Assembly: GCA_964036195.1 (NCBI GenBank)
Contig: OZ038457.1
Location: 19,309,147 to 19,373,146 of the forward strand
From: Sphaerolaimus hirsutus
Taxonomy: Eukaryota > Nematoda > Chromadorea > Monhysterida > Sphaerolaimidae
DNA length: 64,000 bases
Direction: 5' to 3'
In this document: piece after piece, positions 45,661-56,634 of the stretch
Layout: the number at the start of each line of letters is the position of its first letter
Position numbering within the stretch: position 1 is the stretch's first letter
The notes under the pieces: generated by a model
What the model saw: the letters and a program-made list of their open reading frames with translations, nothing else
Databases searched by the model: none
Told to the model about the DNA's origin: nothing
Translations under genes and position numbers: made by a program

Positions 45661-47029
45661 TCCTTAAGTGAGGCCCCCGGGGCTAAAAAATATAAATTGT
45701 GATATGATGCATTTGTGGGTTACTGATTACAATGATTTGAAATATGCACTCCATTCTGACAGTACATTACCATAACCCTGAAATTGAACCCCTGGGGCCA
45801 AAACTTTCAAATTGTGAAATGATGCATTGTGGGTTTCTAATTGCACTGATTTGATATATCATGCACTCCATTTTGACACTACATTACCATAACTCTGAAA
45901 ATGAACCACTGGGGCCAAATACTTTCAATTTGAGAAAGGATGCATTTTCAGGTTTCTGATAGCACTCATTTGAAATATGCACTTCATTTTGACACTACAT
46001 TACCATAACCCTAAAAATGAACCCCCTGGGCCAAAAACTTTCAAATCATAAAATGATGTATTTGTGGGTTTCTGAGTGTAGCGATTTCAAATATGCCCAG
46101 GGCTTAAAAAATTAGAAATTGTGAAATGATTCAATGTGGGTTTCTAATTGCACTGATTTGAAATATGCACTCCATTTTGACACTACATAACCCTGAAAAC
46201 TACATAACCATAACCCTGAAAATGAACCTCTGGAGCCAAAAACTTTCAATTTGTGAAATCATTCATTTTCGGGTTTCTGATTGCACTCATTTGAAATATG
46301 CACTTCATTTTGACACTACATTACCATAACCCCAAAAATGACCCCCCTGGGCCAAAAACTTTCAAATCATAAAATGATGCATTTTTGGGTTTCTGATTGT
46401 AGCGATTTCAAATATGCACTCCATTTTGACACTACATTACTAAAACCCTGAAATTGAACCCCTAGACCCAAAAATTTAAAATTGTGAAATGATGCATTTT
46501 GCAGGTTTCTAATTGCACTGATTTGAAATGACTCAATTTTAACTCTACATTACTGTAAGCCTTAAATTGAACCCCTGGGGCTAATAAATTAGAAATTGTG
46601 AAATGATGCATTTGTGGCTTGTTGATTGCCTTGATTTGAAATATGCACTTCATTTTGACACTACATTACCATAACCCTGAAAATGAACCCCCAGGGCTAA
46701 AATTTTTCAAATCATAAAATGATGTGTTTGTGGGTTTCTGATTGTAGTGATTTCATATATACACTCTATTTTTACACCACATTACTAAAACCCTGATAAT
46801 GAACCCCTGGGCCCAAAAACTTTCAATTTGTGAAATGATGCATTTGTGGGTTTTTTATTGCAGTGATTTGAGATGTGCACTCCATTTCTACTCTACATTA
46901 CCATAACCTTTAAGTCTAACCCCTTGGGCTAAAAAATTGAAAATTGTGAATTGATGCATTTGTGGATTGATGATAGCGATTATTTGAAATATTCATTCCA
47001 TTTTGACACTACATTACCATAAACCTGAA
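45660..47029. repeat. ~117-bp tandem satellite, about 11 copies
   Basis: The phrase ACACTACATTACCATAACCC recurs at about 45763, 45881, 45996, 46314, 46430, 46541, 46657, 46773, 46890 and 47009, with a rearranged pair near 46180. Each is followed by GAACCCCTGGGGCCAAAAAC, GTGAAATGATGCATTTGTGG and TTTCTGATTGCACTGATTTG. No coding capacity. Confidence 0.88.
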
Positions 47030-47465
47030 AATGAGTTTACAGGAGTTTCCAAATTAGGGAATGGGTTTATGGGAGTTTCCAAATTAGGGGCTGAGTTTAT
47101 GGCAGTTTCCAAATTAGGGGCTGAGTTAAGGGAGTTTCCAAATTAGGGGCTGAGTTTATGGGAGTTTCTGTATTAGGGGCTGATTTTATGGGAGTTTCCA
47201 AATTAGGGCTGAGTTTACAGCAGTTTCCAAATTATGGGTTGAGTTTATGGAAGTTTCCAAATTAGGGGCTGAGTTTATGGGACTTTTCAAATCAGAGGCT
47301 GAGTTTATGGAAGCTTACAAATTAGGGGCTGAGTTTATGGGAGTTTGCAAGTTAGGGGCTGAGTTTATGGGAGTTTGCAAGTTAGGGGCTGAGTTTATAG
47401 GAGTTTCCAAATTAGGGGCTGAGTTTACAGGAGTTTCCAAACTAGGGGCTGTGTTTACAGGATTT
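47030..47465. repeat. ~31-bp minisatellite, right block
   Basis: About fourteen tandem copies of TTAGGGGCTGAGTTTATGGG with AGTTTCCAAA. The unit length is near a multiple of three in places, so open frames run through it without meaning. Confidence 0.88.
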
Positions 47466-47975
47466 AGAGGGGGTCCCCATGGGGTGCCATTTTTGGGGGG
47501 TCTCCAGGGGGTGCCATTTTTTGGTGGTACATATGGGGGTGCCATTTCAAGGGGGTCCCCATGGGATGCCATTTTTTGGGTGGTCCCCAGGGGTGCCATT
47601 TTTTGGTGGTCTTCAAGGGGGTGCTATATATTTTTTTGCGTGGGTGTCCATAGGGGGTGCCATTTTGGGGGGGGGGTCCCCAGGGGGGCGCCATTTTTGG
47701 AGAGTCCCCAGGGGGAGTCAACTTTGGGTGGGTCCCCAGGGGGTGCCATTTTTGTGGGGGTTCCAAGGGGGTGCCATGTTTGGGGGGTCCCCAGGGGGCG
47801 CCATATTTGGGGGGTCCTTAGGGGGTGCCATTTTTGGGGGGTCCCTAAGGGGTGCCATTTTTGTGGGGCCCTAGGGGGTCCCATTTTTGGGCAGTTTCCA
47901 GGGGGTGCCACTTTTGGGGGTTCCCCGGGCAATGCCATTTGGAGGGGGTCCCCACTGGGGTGTCAGTTTTTGCAA
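47466..47975. repeat. ~30-bp GGGGTCCCCAGGGGGTGCCA minisatellite
   Basis: About sixteen units of GGTCCCCAGGGGGTGCCATTTTTGGGG variants. Open frames on both strands (Gly-rich on plus, Pro-rich on minus) follow from the repeat. Confidence 0.9.
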
Positions 47976-47993
47976 GCCTCTGAGTAGTGGGTA

Positions 47994-48448
47994 CCTATAG
48001 CGGGATTCTCTCCAACCTTCAGTTGGGTTTTGTGGTTCTCTACAATTAATACCACAAGGATTTACAAACACAAAAAGAACAGCAAAGCACAAATGTAACC
48101 AATTTAAGATAACAACAAAGTTTGACACCTAGCAAAAACCACACTATCATATCACAAAACCTATACCACACAGAATGCACACTGCACACCATCATACCAA
48201 ATCGCAAACTGTCCACATATTACTACCGAGTTTCATGCCCAACCATTTTACGGAAGTTTACAAAAATCCATTCCAAAACATTGCATTTTTGGTATCGGTC
48301 TTGTTATTGTTGGTACATTACATACCACATTTCAAAACACATGCCTAGCATGTGGGCAAACTTAACTTAACTATCATATTTCCTCCAATGGTATTAATTG
48401 TAGAGAACCACAAAACCCGACCGAAGGTCGGAGAGAATCCTGCTAGTA
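47994..48448. repeat. Inverted repeat, ~55-bp arms with 340-bp loop
   Basis: AGCGGGATTCTCTCCAACCT...CTCTACAATTAATACC (47998-48052) returns as its reverse complement at about 48391-48446. The left arm adjoins the minisatellite. The right arm lies inside a diverged type-a MITE whose right end AAATACGG is at 48598. Confidence 0.7.
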
Positions 48449-48952
48449 CTGTATAGCTGTGATGAGATTTGACCCCAATAAATACATCATGTACATTGTA
48501 CGGGGGTATTTCGAGTGGGGTGTTTTTTACTCGGCTCGAAAACACCTGGGGGTATTTCGAGATGGAGTATTCAAGAGGGGTATTTCGAGGAAATACGGTA
48601 TCTGTTTTGAAGCAGATGTTTATCACGCACTCAATTTTATGCATGTGTGATTTTGCAGGTTGACATCTTTGGTTGATACACTGGGCGTGCTGCATTGAGT
48701 GAGATGTGATCGTATTTTTTCACTCATACTTATGAATATGTATTTAGTTCTTGCGCAAATACTTTAGTCAAACCGATTCTAATTATAAAGTCAAACCTTT
48801 ACCGATTCTAGGTGCAATAGTTTTACGGACTTTTTCAACTATTTTCAACAAGCATCCAACGCGAATAAATGCTCGACACCCGGAATTCAAACTGAAAAAT
48901 ACGTCCAAGAACCCTAATTTACGCGCGCACGGATGAAATTGACTGTAACGAG

Positions 48953-49025
48953 TAGGTAGTGATGGAAAAAGCACCAGGAAATATGGCACCGCACCGCACC
49001 GGCCCCGGTGCCCTTTCCATCACTA
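48953..49025. mobile_element. Minimal hAT-type element, 73 bp
   Basis: TAGGTAGTGATGG and CCATCACTA ends enclose CACCGCACCGCACCGG-type sequence. The element is flanked by a perfect 8-bp duplication GTAACGAG at 48945-48952 and 49026-49033. The ends are those of the 50558 element. Confidence 0.82.
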
Positions 49026-49120
49026 GTAACGAGCAACCGACAAGCCATTCACGGGCGCGGTGAGAGAGCGAAAGCAAAATAAATAATTAAAAACCAAGAC
49101 CAAACTATTTTACCTAAATA

Positions 49121-49667
49121 CCGTATTTCCTCGAAATACCCCCAGGGGGTTTATTTTTTCAGAGTGCAAATTTTGGGGGTTAATCGAGGGAGGGGGGATA
49201 TGGAGGGGGTATTATTTCGTCAGAATTTTCGTGAACTCCCAGTACCTTTTTGTTGTTTGTAACATAAATACGCAAACGTACACAAATGCAACAATAACCG
49301 ACATCTAAATAAACACCTTCCCGGTCACGTCCGACACCCATTTTTTTATTTTACTTCTTACATCCTATCCCCAGTTCTAGGGCACCCCAGAGGCTGAAAC
49401 TTGGGGGAGATATTGGCGCAACCCCCCTCTACTTCGCATGAATTTTGGGGGTCAGGGCGACCCCCCAAATTCATGCGAAGTAGAGGGGGTTGCGCCAATA
49501 TCTCCCCCAAGTTTCAGCTTCTGGCGCGCCCCAGAACTGGAGATAGGGTGTCACAAGTAAAATCAAAAATAGGGTGCCGGACGTGACCGGGAAGGTGTTT
49601 ACAAGCGTCTATAGTCGTCAAGAGGTGGGCGTTTCAAGGAGGGGTGGGGTATTTCGAGGAAATACGG
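49121..49667. mobile_element. Type-a MITE carrying a nested short foldback element
   Basis: CCGTATTTCCTCGAAATACC and GGGTATTTCGAGGAAATACGG are flanked by TA on both sides. A 292-bp foldback element occupies 49310-49601 inside it. Confidence 0.87.
49310..49601. mobile_element. Foldback element, minimal form (292 bp)
   Basis: TAAACACCTTCCCGGTCACG and CGTGACCGGGAAGGTGTTTA are the ends. The two arms are near-perfect inverted copies of a single module (GTTCTAGGGC, GCTGAAACTTGGGGGAGATA, CTACTTCGCATGAATT) that corresponds to the outermost module of subfamily B. Confidence 0.87.
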
Positions 49668-50215
49668 TATTTGGTGCAGACAAGTAAACACCTGCTTAAA
49701 AGTACAATGGCATCAAGGAATGTGCGCCATTTTGAGCAATTAAAAATTGATGCATCATCACCATGGCACCAAAATCAGGTTCCAATTGTGCATTTTGTCA
49801 AGTAAAGCGGGAAAGCAAGTGTCAAGTAAAGCATGAATGACATGACACGTAATTTTTTTCGTGAAGCGAACTTCACATCCAAGTGCCATGCTTGGATAGC
49901 CGATTTTCGGTAACGTTGGTTGAAATGTCTAGGACAGTGATGTAAAACGCCACGGCGCTTATATGGAACTTGACGCGAATTTTTATGGCGCTTGAAACTG
50001 GCGCTTCGCGCAAAGGTGCCGGCACCTTCCAAGTTAATTTGGATTTTAACAATTCTTGTCAATTGCTTATAACTTGACAAAGTCTGAGATATTCTTCCAA
50101 AGCGACATGGTCAATGCAGCGCAACTAAAATAACTAAAAAGCACAGATCGCCTACCAGAACCGACGTCATTTTACTGCAAAAGTATTTGGGTAAAATAAC
50201 ATCTCGACTCAACGA

Positions 50216-53200
50216 ATGCACGCAATCGACATGGACGATGTGCCCAAGCCCGATGTAGATGATTTAAAGAAAGCTGATATTGATGATGTTCCAAACCCGC
50301 AGGTAGTGTGATTCACAACATTTACAAATTCATTTGCTCCTAAGTAAATATCTAACGTTGCACTAATAAATACTGGTGGATCCCTTTGGATTGAGCGAAA
50401 CCGCCCGTCATGGCGCTTTTGTTGCCTGGCGCCATTTTTCTCTGGTGACATAGGCGCTTAGCGCTGGAGGGGTGGGGGGGGGGTCAGAAAAGTGCCATTG
50501 TGATTGGCGCTGATCCGCTAAAGTCCTGGCGCTTTTTACATCACTACATGTCAGCACTAGTGATGGAAAAGCGCCATGGCGCTGGCGCCTGGCGTTAGCG
50601 CCAAAGGAAAAAGCGCCATGGCGCTTTTGGCGCTATTTTGCTGTGGCGCCATTGGGGCTTGGAGCTGGGGTACGGAAAAGCGCCATGGCGCTTGGTGCTA
50701 TTTTGCTCTGGCGCCATTGGCGCTTGGCGCTCGAGTTCGAAAAGCGCCATGGTGCTTTTGGCGCTTGGCGCTATTTTGCTCTGGCGCCATTGGCGCTTGG
50801 CGCTCGAGTTGGAAAAGCGCCATGGTGCTTTTGGCGCCAAAGTCCTTTTCCATCACTAGTCAGCACCCCTTTTGTAGTTGTAGGTTTACAGGTTTGGATA
50901 CATGCAGGGTGAGTGGGTAGCAGAGTTGCATCCCTCCCATGCCAATTCTCATATCACACACATTTGTAATTATTTGAATTCAAAAACCACAATAAAGAAC
51001 CTCAACCACCCACCCCACGCAGGCACCCCCCTCAGCAGATAGCAAGGCGCATCCCCTAGAAGAGAGCCACTGGGGTGGGGCACCCCCCGAGGACCCCGAA
51101 GATGGCCTGCCACCCCCCGATGCCCCAAAGAAGGCCAAAGTGAAGTTCTTGCTGAAGGAGTATGCAGCGGGCAGTACGGCGCATGGGGTGCCCCATGTGG
51201 CAGAAGATAATACACTGTGTGCCAGGTAAGTGGGCGGAGCTTAGGGGGGTTGTTGCTCATTGGTGTGGTTATTTGTTGGTGGTAGTCAAGTTATTTCTTG
51301 GACATGGCTATTTAAATTGTATGGGGTTTCTCAGGCAGAAATCAATGGATTTTGTCAAAACGTCCATAGAGTATACTCGACGGACAGCACACAAAGTATG
51401 AAAACCTACCATAATTTAATGAATACAAGCTTGTGATAAATTTCGTAATCAATTATTCCATAGTAAAAAAAAACGAAATATTATGATGAAAAAACTGCAT
51501 AATTATTGGTTCATTATTCAGATGGGTTATGGTAGGTTTTCATGCCAAGTGTGATGTCCACCGCGTATACCAATTCTGAGGTGGACAACCTCCAGCTGAG
51601 CATGTTTAATTTCATTTGGTATTTTGTGAATTAAGTACTCAAGTAAGATAACAAATCTCTTCATAAAGCTGCGTTCAGACTGCATTATGTGCCGACAAAT
51701 AAAAAAGCTTAAAAAAATTCCATCAATCCGGGATAAAGTTCCATATCTGCAAGAAAAAACAGTGAAGTATACTCACCAGTTCAGTGTATACACATGTCAA
51801 ATTTCAGATAAATCGGGGTATTCGTTCCATAGTTATAAGCATTTGAAAAAATTTGACGTTGTCGGTTCGCTTTTTTGATCAAATTTTTCAAATGCTTATA
51901 ACTATGGAACGGCAGGGGTATCTTGAATTTTGACCCTCCGAGTGGTTGGATAGATAGCAAATCGCTCCTCCGGAGGGATAGAAAGCTGAAAAATTTTCTG
52001 GGGGGGGTTGGGGGGGGGGTTGTGGTGGTTCGATATATAGGCTTTTTCGGGGCATAGAAGGAAGAAAAGGGAGAAAAATCGCTAAAAGTAGGTGTAAAAT
52101 AGCTCAAAATGGGTATACAAGAGCATATAGTACTTAAAATAGCTGAAAATAGGCAGTTAGACGCAAGAACCAGTGATTTTGGAGGTGAAAATCTATATAT
52201 AGGTATGAAAAATAGCGATTTTGAGCGAAAATTGGGGTATAGTTTCTGAAAAATCGCTCCAGATAGGTAGATAGCTGAGCGATTTGGGGGGGGGTTTAGG
52301 GGGTAGTAGCCCAAAATTTTGCCTCCGGGATAGATAGATAGCTGAGCGGCCTCCGGGATAGATAGATAGCTGGGCGGTTTGGGGGGGGGGTAACCCCCCC
52401 CCAACCCCCCCCCATTCGAGACCCCTGTGGAACGGATAGCCCGATTTATCTGAAATTTGGCATGTGTGTACACTGAACTAGTGAGTACACTTCACTGTTT
52501 TTTTCCTGCAGATATGGGACTTTATTCCGGATTTATGGAACTTTTTTATTTGTCGGCACATAATGCAGTCTGAACGCAGCTTTAATAAATTCATTTCAGA
52601 CTGGTGTGGATATTCCTGCTGATAATTTGCTTCATAGCATTCTGTTTCCTGTTTTATGATACAATTACGGCCTACCTGAAGTTTGAGACAAATGTTGTAA
52701 TCGAGGTAAGTGGAACTTAATTTATTGTTACGTCCAAATCAAACTGGGTGAGAAAATGTGCCTAGATGTTATCTTTTGTGCCACAAATTTACTAAATCAA
52801 AGATATAATACATACAGATATTTAGCAATGACATATGAAGTGATTTTGAGTGAAAATTTGGACAAAATTCATGAAAAATACTCACTTTTACGTTGACAGG
52901 GGTGAAAGTATTTTACTTATGTTTACTCTCGAGTAAAAGTATAAATTTTACTTTGCATTTTCTACACTCACAGGGTAAGTAAAAAGAAATACTTTAAATC
53001 CAAGCATACTATGAAAGAAGTCCGATACTTTTAAGAAATCTACCAAACACCTGTCACCCCTCGCTCACAGCGGCAGAACACAAAAACACCATTTAAAAAA
53101 CCCCCACCCACCCCCCCCCCAAACCCCCTACGCAGATGCAAGTAGCCGAGGGCAAGTTCCCCGCAGTCACAGTGTGCAACCTGTCGCCCTACAAGCTGTC

Positions 53201-53336
53201 GGGCCTGAAGAACAACCCGCAGACCAAGCCGCTGGTGGCCGCCTACGAGTACATGATGACGGTCAAGCGCAGGCAGATGGACGGGGATCTGAGCATCGTG
53301 CCCGACTCGGCTAGGGCCTATTTGAAGCAGGCCTGA
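50216..53336 (+). CDS. DEG/ENaC-family channel N-terminus, apparently truncated (~198 aa)
   Basis: Four exons join in phase: 50216-50302 (ATG, acidic), 51023-51225 (Pro-rich, ending in AAGSTAHGVPHVAEDN), 52600-52705 (helix VWIFLLIICFIAFCFLFYDT) and 53136-53336. The HG pair before the first helix is the family's gating motif. Just after the helix comes FPAVTVCNLSPYKLS, the conserved start of the extracellular domain. The frame then reads 50 more codons and stops at TGA 53334-53336, without the Cys-rich ectodomain, pore or second helix. Full-length members are about 500-700 aa and assemble as trimeric sodium channels. No convincing donor precedes the stop and no downstream ectodomain exon is seen. 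It is either a truncated paralogue or pseudogene, or a gene whose real donor I missed. Confidence 0.85.
50558..50858. mobile_element. TAGTGATGG/GGCGCC hAT-type MITE, 301 bp
   Basis: TAGTGATGGAAAAGCGCCA and TGGCGCCAAAGTCCTTTTCCATCACTA flanked by a perfect 8-bp duplication GTCAGCAC (50550-50557, 50859-50866). The interior is AAAAGCGCCATGGCGCTTTTGG-type palindromes repeated about five times. It lies in intron 1 of the DEG/ENaC gene; a related GGCGCC-rich patch without clear ends lies at about 50410-50540. Confidence 0.9.
51667..52581. mobile_element. AGCTGCGTTCAGACTGC long-TIR element with nested insertion
   Basis: Terminal inverted repeats longer than 150 bp begin AGCTGCGTTCAGACTGCATT and end AATGCAGTCTGAACGCAGCT, with mirrored AACAGTGAAGTATACTCAC and ATTTCAGATAAATCGGG inside. 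The element ends 18 bases before exon 3 of the DEG/ENaC gene. It contains the 51913-52427 element. Confidence 0.85.
51913..52427. mobile_element. CAGGGGT hAT-type element with GATAGATAGCTG repeats, 515 bp
   Basis: CAGGGGTATCTTGAATTTTG and CATTCGAGACCCCTG ends with a perfect 8-bp duplication TGGAACGG (51905-51912, 52428-52435). The interior repeats GATAGATAGCTGAGCG and AAAATCGCTAAAA-type units with long G runs. Relatives lie near 57860-58195, 60062-60410 and 62560-62800. Confidence 0.9.
52842..53042. mobile_element. CAGAG-end family, partial copy
   Basis: AAAAATACTCACTTTTACGTTGACAG, TTTACTCTCGAGTAAAAG and CCGATACTTTTAAGAAATCT match one end of the family. It lies in the intron before the last DEG/ENaC exon. 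Confidence 0.6.
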
Positions 53337-53397
53337 AGGGCGGTTGGAGGGGGGAGGGGGTAGTTGATGGTGATGGATTGACAGTTAGTTGACATTG

Positions 53398-53583
53398 GGG
53401 GCACTCCTAGATCGTGTAAACAGACATGTAAATTGTCAAATGTCATGCAAAGTGTCAAAAGTCATGGAAAATGCCCGGCAAAATGGCAAACGTACGTTTG
53501 CCATTTTTCAGGGCATTTTCCATGACTTTTGACACTTTTCATGACATTTGACATTTTACAGGGTCTGGGAGTGGCACCTGGAT
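53398..53583. mobile_element. Type D hairpin
   Basis: GGGGCACTCCTAGATCGTGT mirrors ACAGGGTCTGGGAGTGGCACC. The arms of TGTCAAATGTCATGCAAAG units meet at an AAACGTACGTTTG centre. Confidence 0.8.
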
Positions 53584-53750
53584 GTCATTTAAATATAAGA
53601 ATATATTTTATATTTATTTTTTCCGGGAGTTGTCAGACAGATTTAATTGTCATTTTGTTATCTGTGATAGAAAATTACTCTGAAAGTATAGCATTTTTAT
53701 TTGTTCATATAATTTTTGTGCTTATTTGCATTCAGTTAAATACATATTTA

Positions 53751-54214
53751 CCGTATTACCTCGAAATACCCCCATGGGGGTTTATTATTTCGCCAGCAAA
53801 ATTTGAGGGGGGGTTAATTCGAGGGGGGGTTTATTCGAGGGGGGGTTTTATTATTTCGTCAGAAATTTTCGTAAGGATCGTAGTAAATAGTAGGCCCAAA
53901 ATACAAAATATTTGCGTACCCAAAATAGGTAATAAATGTGTCCAAACAGGATATATTTGGACATAAAAACGTAGATAACTACACAAACTACTCTATGTGT
54001 AGCTGCAAATTGTGTATGCAATGCAAATTAACAGTAATATACATCATGTTCATTGCGTACATGACGTATTTATTATGTACATGAAGTACATCATTCCGAA
54101 GGGGGGGGGGTATTTCGAGGGGGGGGGGTTATTATTTCCCCAGCCCATTTTGAGGGGGGGTTAATTCGAGGGGGGGTTAATTCAAGGGGGGGGGGATAAT
54201 TCGAGGTAATACGG
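53751..54214. mobile_element. CCGTATTACCTCGAAATA MITE (type a), 464 bp
   Basis: CCGTATTACCTCGAAATACC and TAATTCGAGGTAATACGG flanked by TA on both sides. TTACC and GGTAA changed together in both ends, so the inverted ends have been corrected against each other or inherited from one master. Confidence 0.88.
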
Positions 54215-54492
54215 TATGTTTACAAATAATTCTATTACCAAAACCAGATGTTTTTAAATTGTGGAGACCTGAACCTGATACACACCCAAAACGTTTATGA
54301 ATGTAAATAATACCCCATACCTTATATTAAAGTTTTTGCCCTGGAAATAATAAAACAAGTGTTCAATTCACAGCTGAGTGACGTTTTTCAAAGTATTCGC
54401 CACAACATTTCACATTTTATATTTTATGAGGTGCCAACCACAACCCAAACCATTGCTCAGTGTTGGCTTAATGTATTTGACACCAGCGGGCA

Positions 54493-54670
54493 GTCGCAGA
54501 CCCTGTAAAATGTCAAATGTCATGCAAAGTGTCAAAAGTCATGTAAAATGCCCGGTAAAATGGCAAACGAACGTTAGCCATTTTACCGGGCATTTTCCAT
54601 GACTTTTGACACTTTGCATGATATTTGACATTTGACAGAGCATTTTACAGGGTCTGGGAGTGGCACCTGG
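54493..54670. mobile_element. Type D hairpin
   Basis: GCAGTCGCAGACCCTGTAAAATG mirrors CATTTTACAGGGTCTGGGAGTGG. The arms meet at CAAACGAACGTTAGCC. It is about 24 bp upstream of the next element's target duplication. Confidence 0.82.
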
Positions 54671-54702
54671 CGCTTATCGATCAATGAATGGTAACTTGGC
54701 AT

Positions 54703-55498
54703 TAGGGTTCAAACGGGACCGCGGTCCCGGTACATGGTTCGGCAAAAAGTCGGGACTGGGGCGGTCCCGGTCCCGGTCCCGACACCCCAGTCCCGGTCCC
54801 GGTCCCGGTCCCGACAATTGAAAAAGGCCAGTCCCGGTCCCGGTCCCGGTCCCGACCACCCAGTAACGGTCCCGGTCCCGGTCCCGGAATTTTTCAGCGG
54901 TCCCGATAAGAAAAATTGACCGGACTGGATCCAAATTTTGCCTTTTAAATACTTGTAAAATTAGAAAAAATTCGCGCCAGTCGGCGCATTCTCATTCCGT
55001 CGCCGATGTTTTGACGTTTTTTGGCGAGTTCCAAACATTCTCATTCATGTTAGACATCAGAGAAGGCTGAAAAATTTATTTTCCTTCAGAAAGCACTGCG
55101 CCAGCTTATGTATCAATACTCACTGTCATAATTTTTGTCCATTATGTCCTTTTTTGTGACTCAATTGAATTTTGTGACTTTTATTATATTTTTGATGACA
55201 ATTTTGATTGAATGAAGTGTGAAAATCTTTTGAAACTTCTGAAAATATGCATTCAAATGGTTATCGGTCCAGATAGGGCTCAAAAAGGGGCTGTGGTCCT
55301 GGTACCTGGTTCGGCAAATCCTGGTCCCGGTCCGGATGCTCCAGTCCCGGTCCCGGTCCCGGTCCCGACAATTGAAAAATGCCAGTCCCGGTCCCGGTCC
55401 CGGTCCCGACCACCTAGTCCCGGTCCCGGTCCCGATAAGAAAAATTTCTGGTCCCGGTCCCGGTCCCGGTCCGAAAAACTGGTCCCGTTTGAACCCTA
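54703..55498. mobile_element. TAGGGTTCAAACGGGACC hAT-type element with (TCCCGG)n, 796 bp
   Basis: The ends TAGGGTTCAAACGGGACC and GGTCCCGTTTGAACCCTA are perfect 16-18 bp inverted repeats with a perfect 8-bp duplication CTTGGCAT (54695-54702, 55499-55506). TCCCGG hexamer arrays occupy both arms around a unique centre (about 54940-55270). The terminal GGGACC is the first hexamer of the array. Confidence 0.93.
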
Positions 55499-55670
55499 CT
55501 TGGCATTCATTGGTAAGATATTTATGAATATTTGAGAATAAAAATCAATAAACATATGGCATTTGTAACATTAATAACGACATCAAAACTTGATCAACCG
55601 TTTCAAATAGTAAATATTCGCTTTGAATGTACCTTGTACAACTGACAATCGCAAAAGATATTTACCGTAA

Positions 55671-56066
55671 TGGCGCTACGCACACTGAAGCCGAAATATT
55701 CGGCATACGCACGTTTTTGACAAATGCCGAATTATATGCTGAATAGAAAAAAACTTGCTGAACTCAAATCGTCCGTACTCTTGAAAATCAGGCGGTTTGT
55801 CAATTCAGCATGTATTTCAGCATTCAAAAGATGCGTACACTTTTTCATGCGGAAACCATTCGGCAAAATCAGATGAAATGTTGAATGCTGATAACGCTCA
55901 AATTCGTCTGAATTCGTCCGAATATCGTGCGCACGTTTTCAAAATTCAATATGGCAGCCCCTAAAATGCCGAATTTAAAACGTCCGAACAGCAATTTTTC
56001 AATTCGGATTCGGCAGATGAAAACGTGCGTATGCCGAATATTTCGGCTTCAGTGTGCGTAGCGCCA
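55671..56066. mobile_element. AATGGCGCTACGCACACTGAAG MITE, 396 bp
   Basis: About 48-bp inverted ends (GGCGCTACGCACACTGAAGC; GCCGAAATATTCGGCATACG) are identical by eye. The interior echoes ATTCGGC and GCCGAAT. No target duplication is clear. A short relic, AGTGTGCGTAGGGCC, lies at 58223. Confidence 0.82.
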
Positions 56067-56407
56067 TTCTGTTAGCTGAAAACCGAACAGAAATTGAAAA
56101 AAAACCTTAAGACATGTCCATTATTATGTGATCTGTTAATTATGTATGAATCAAATTAAAATAAAATAAATGTCTCAATGTGCATAAATTAGAATCAAAG
56201 TTAATTCATTACTTAAGTAATGTAATTCTTAAAGAGAAGAAAAATGTTGTTGACCGAAGTGAGTGCATGGGATAGAAAAAATCTGCTATAAATTCGGCAG
56301 AAAGACTGGGTGCAGCATCCTAAAAAGCGAAAACTTTCTTTATATATCCTTTGTAAAGCGGAAAGAAGACCATACAACGTTTGATTGAATCTTGACATTC
56401 GGGAATT

Positions 56408-56634
56408 CAGGTGCCAGTTCCGCAAATAGAGAACTAAAATGGCAAAAGCGAAGTGAAATGGCAAAAGCGAAGTGGAATGACAAGTCAATCGGCAAAAGCG
56501 AACTAAAGAAGCTACTTCTCTTCGCTCTTGCCATTTTACTTCTCAATTCACTTCGCTTTTGCCATTTCACTTCGCATTTGCCATTTCACTTCGCATTTGC
56601 TTTTTCACTTCTCAATTCGCGGAACTGGCCACTG
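56408..56634. mobile_element. CAGGTGCCAGTTCCGCAAA hairpin with GCAAAAGCGAAGTG units
   Basis: CAGGTGCCAGTTCCGC and GCGGAACTGGCCACTG are the ends. The arms are GAAATGGCAAAAGCGAAGT units inverted. Same family as 7017-7259. Confidence 0.78.

Noticed and set aside
47247-47987. 246-codon plus-strand frame with Gly/Phe-rich repeats, and Pro-rich minus frames
   Set aside because: They arise from the 30- and 31-bp minisatellites and have no start context or non-repeat content.
54674-55535. Arg/Asp- and Pro/Gly/Ser-rich frames
   Set aside because: They are translations of the TCCCGG hexamer array.
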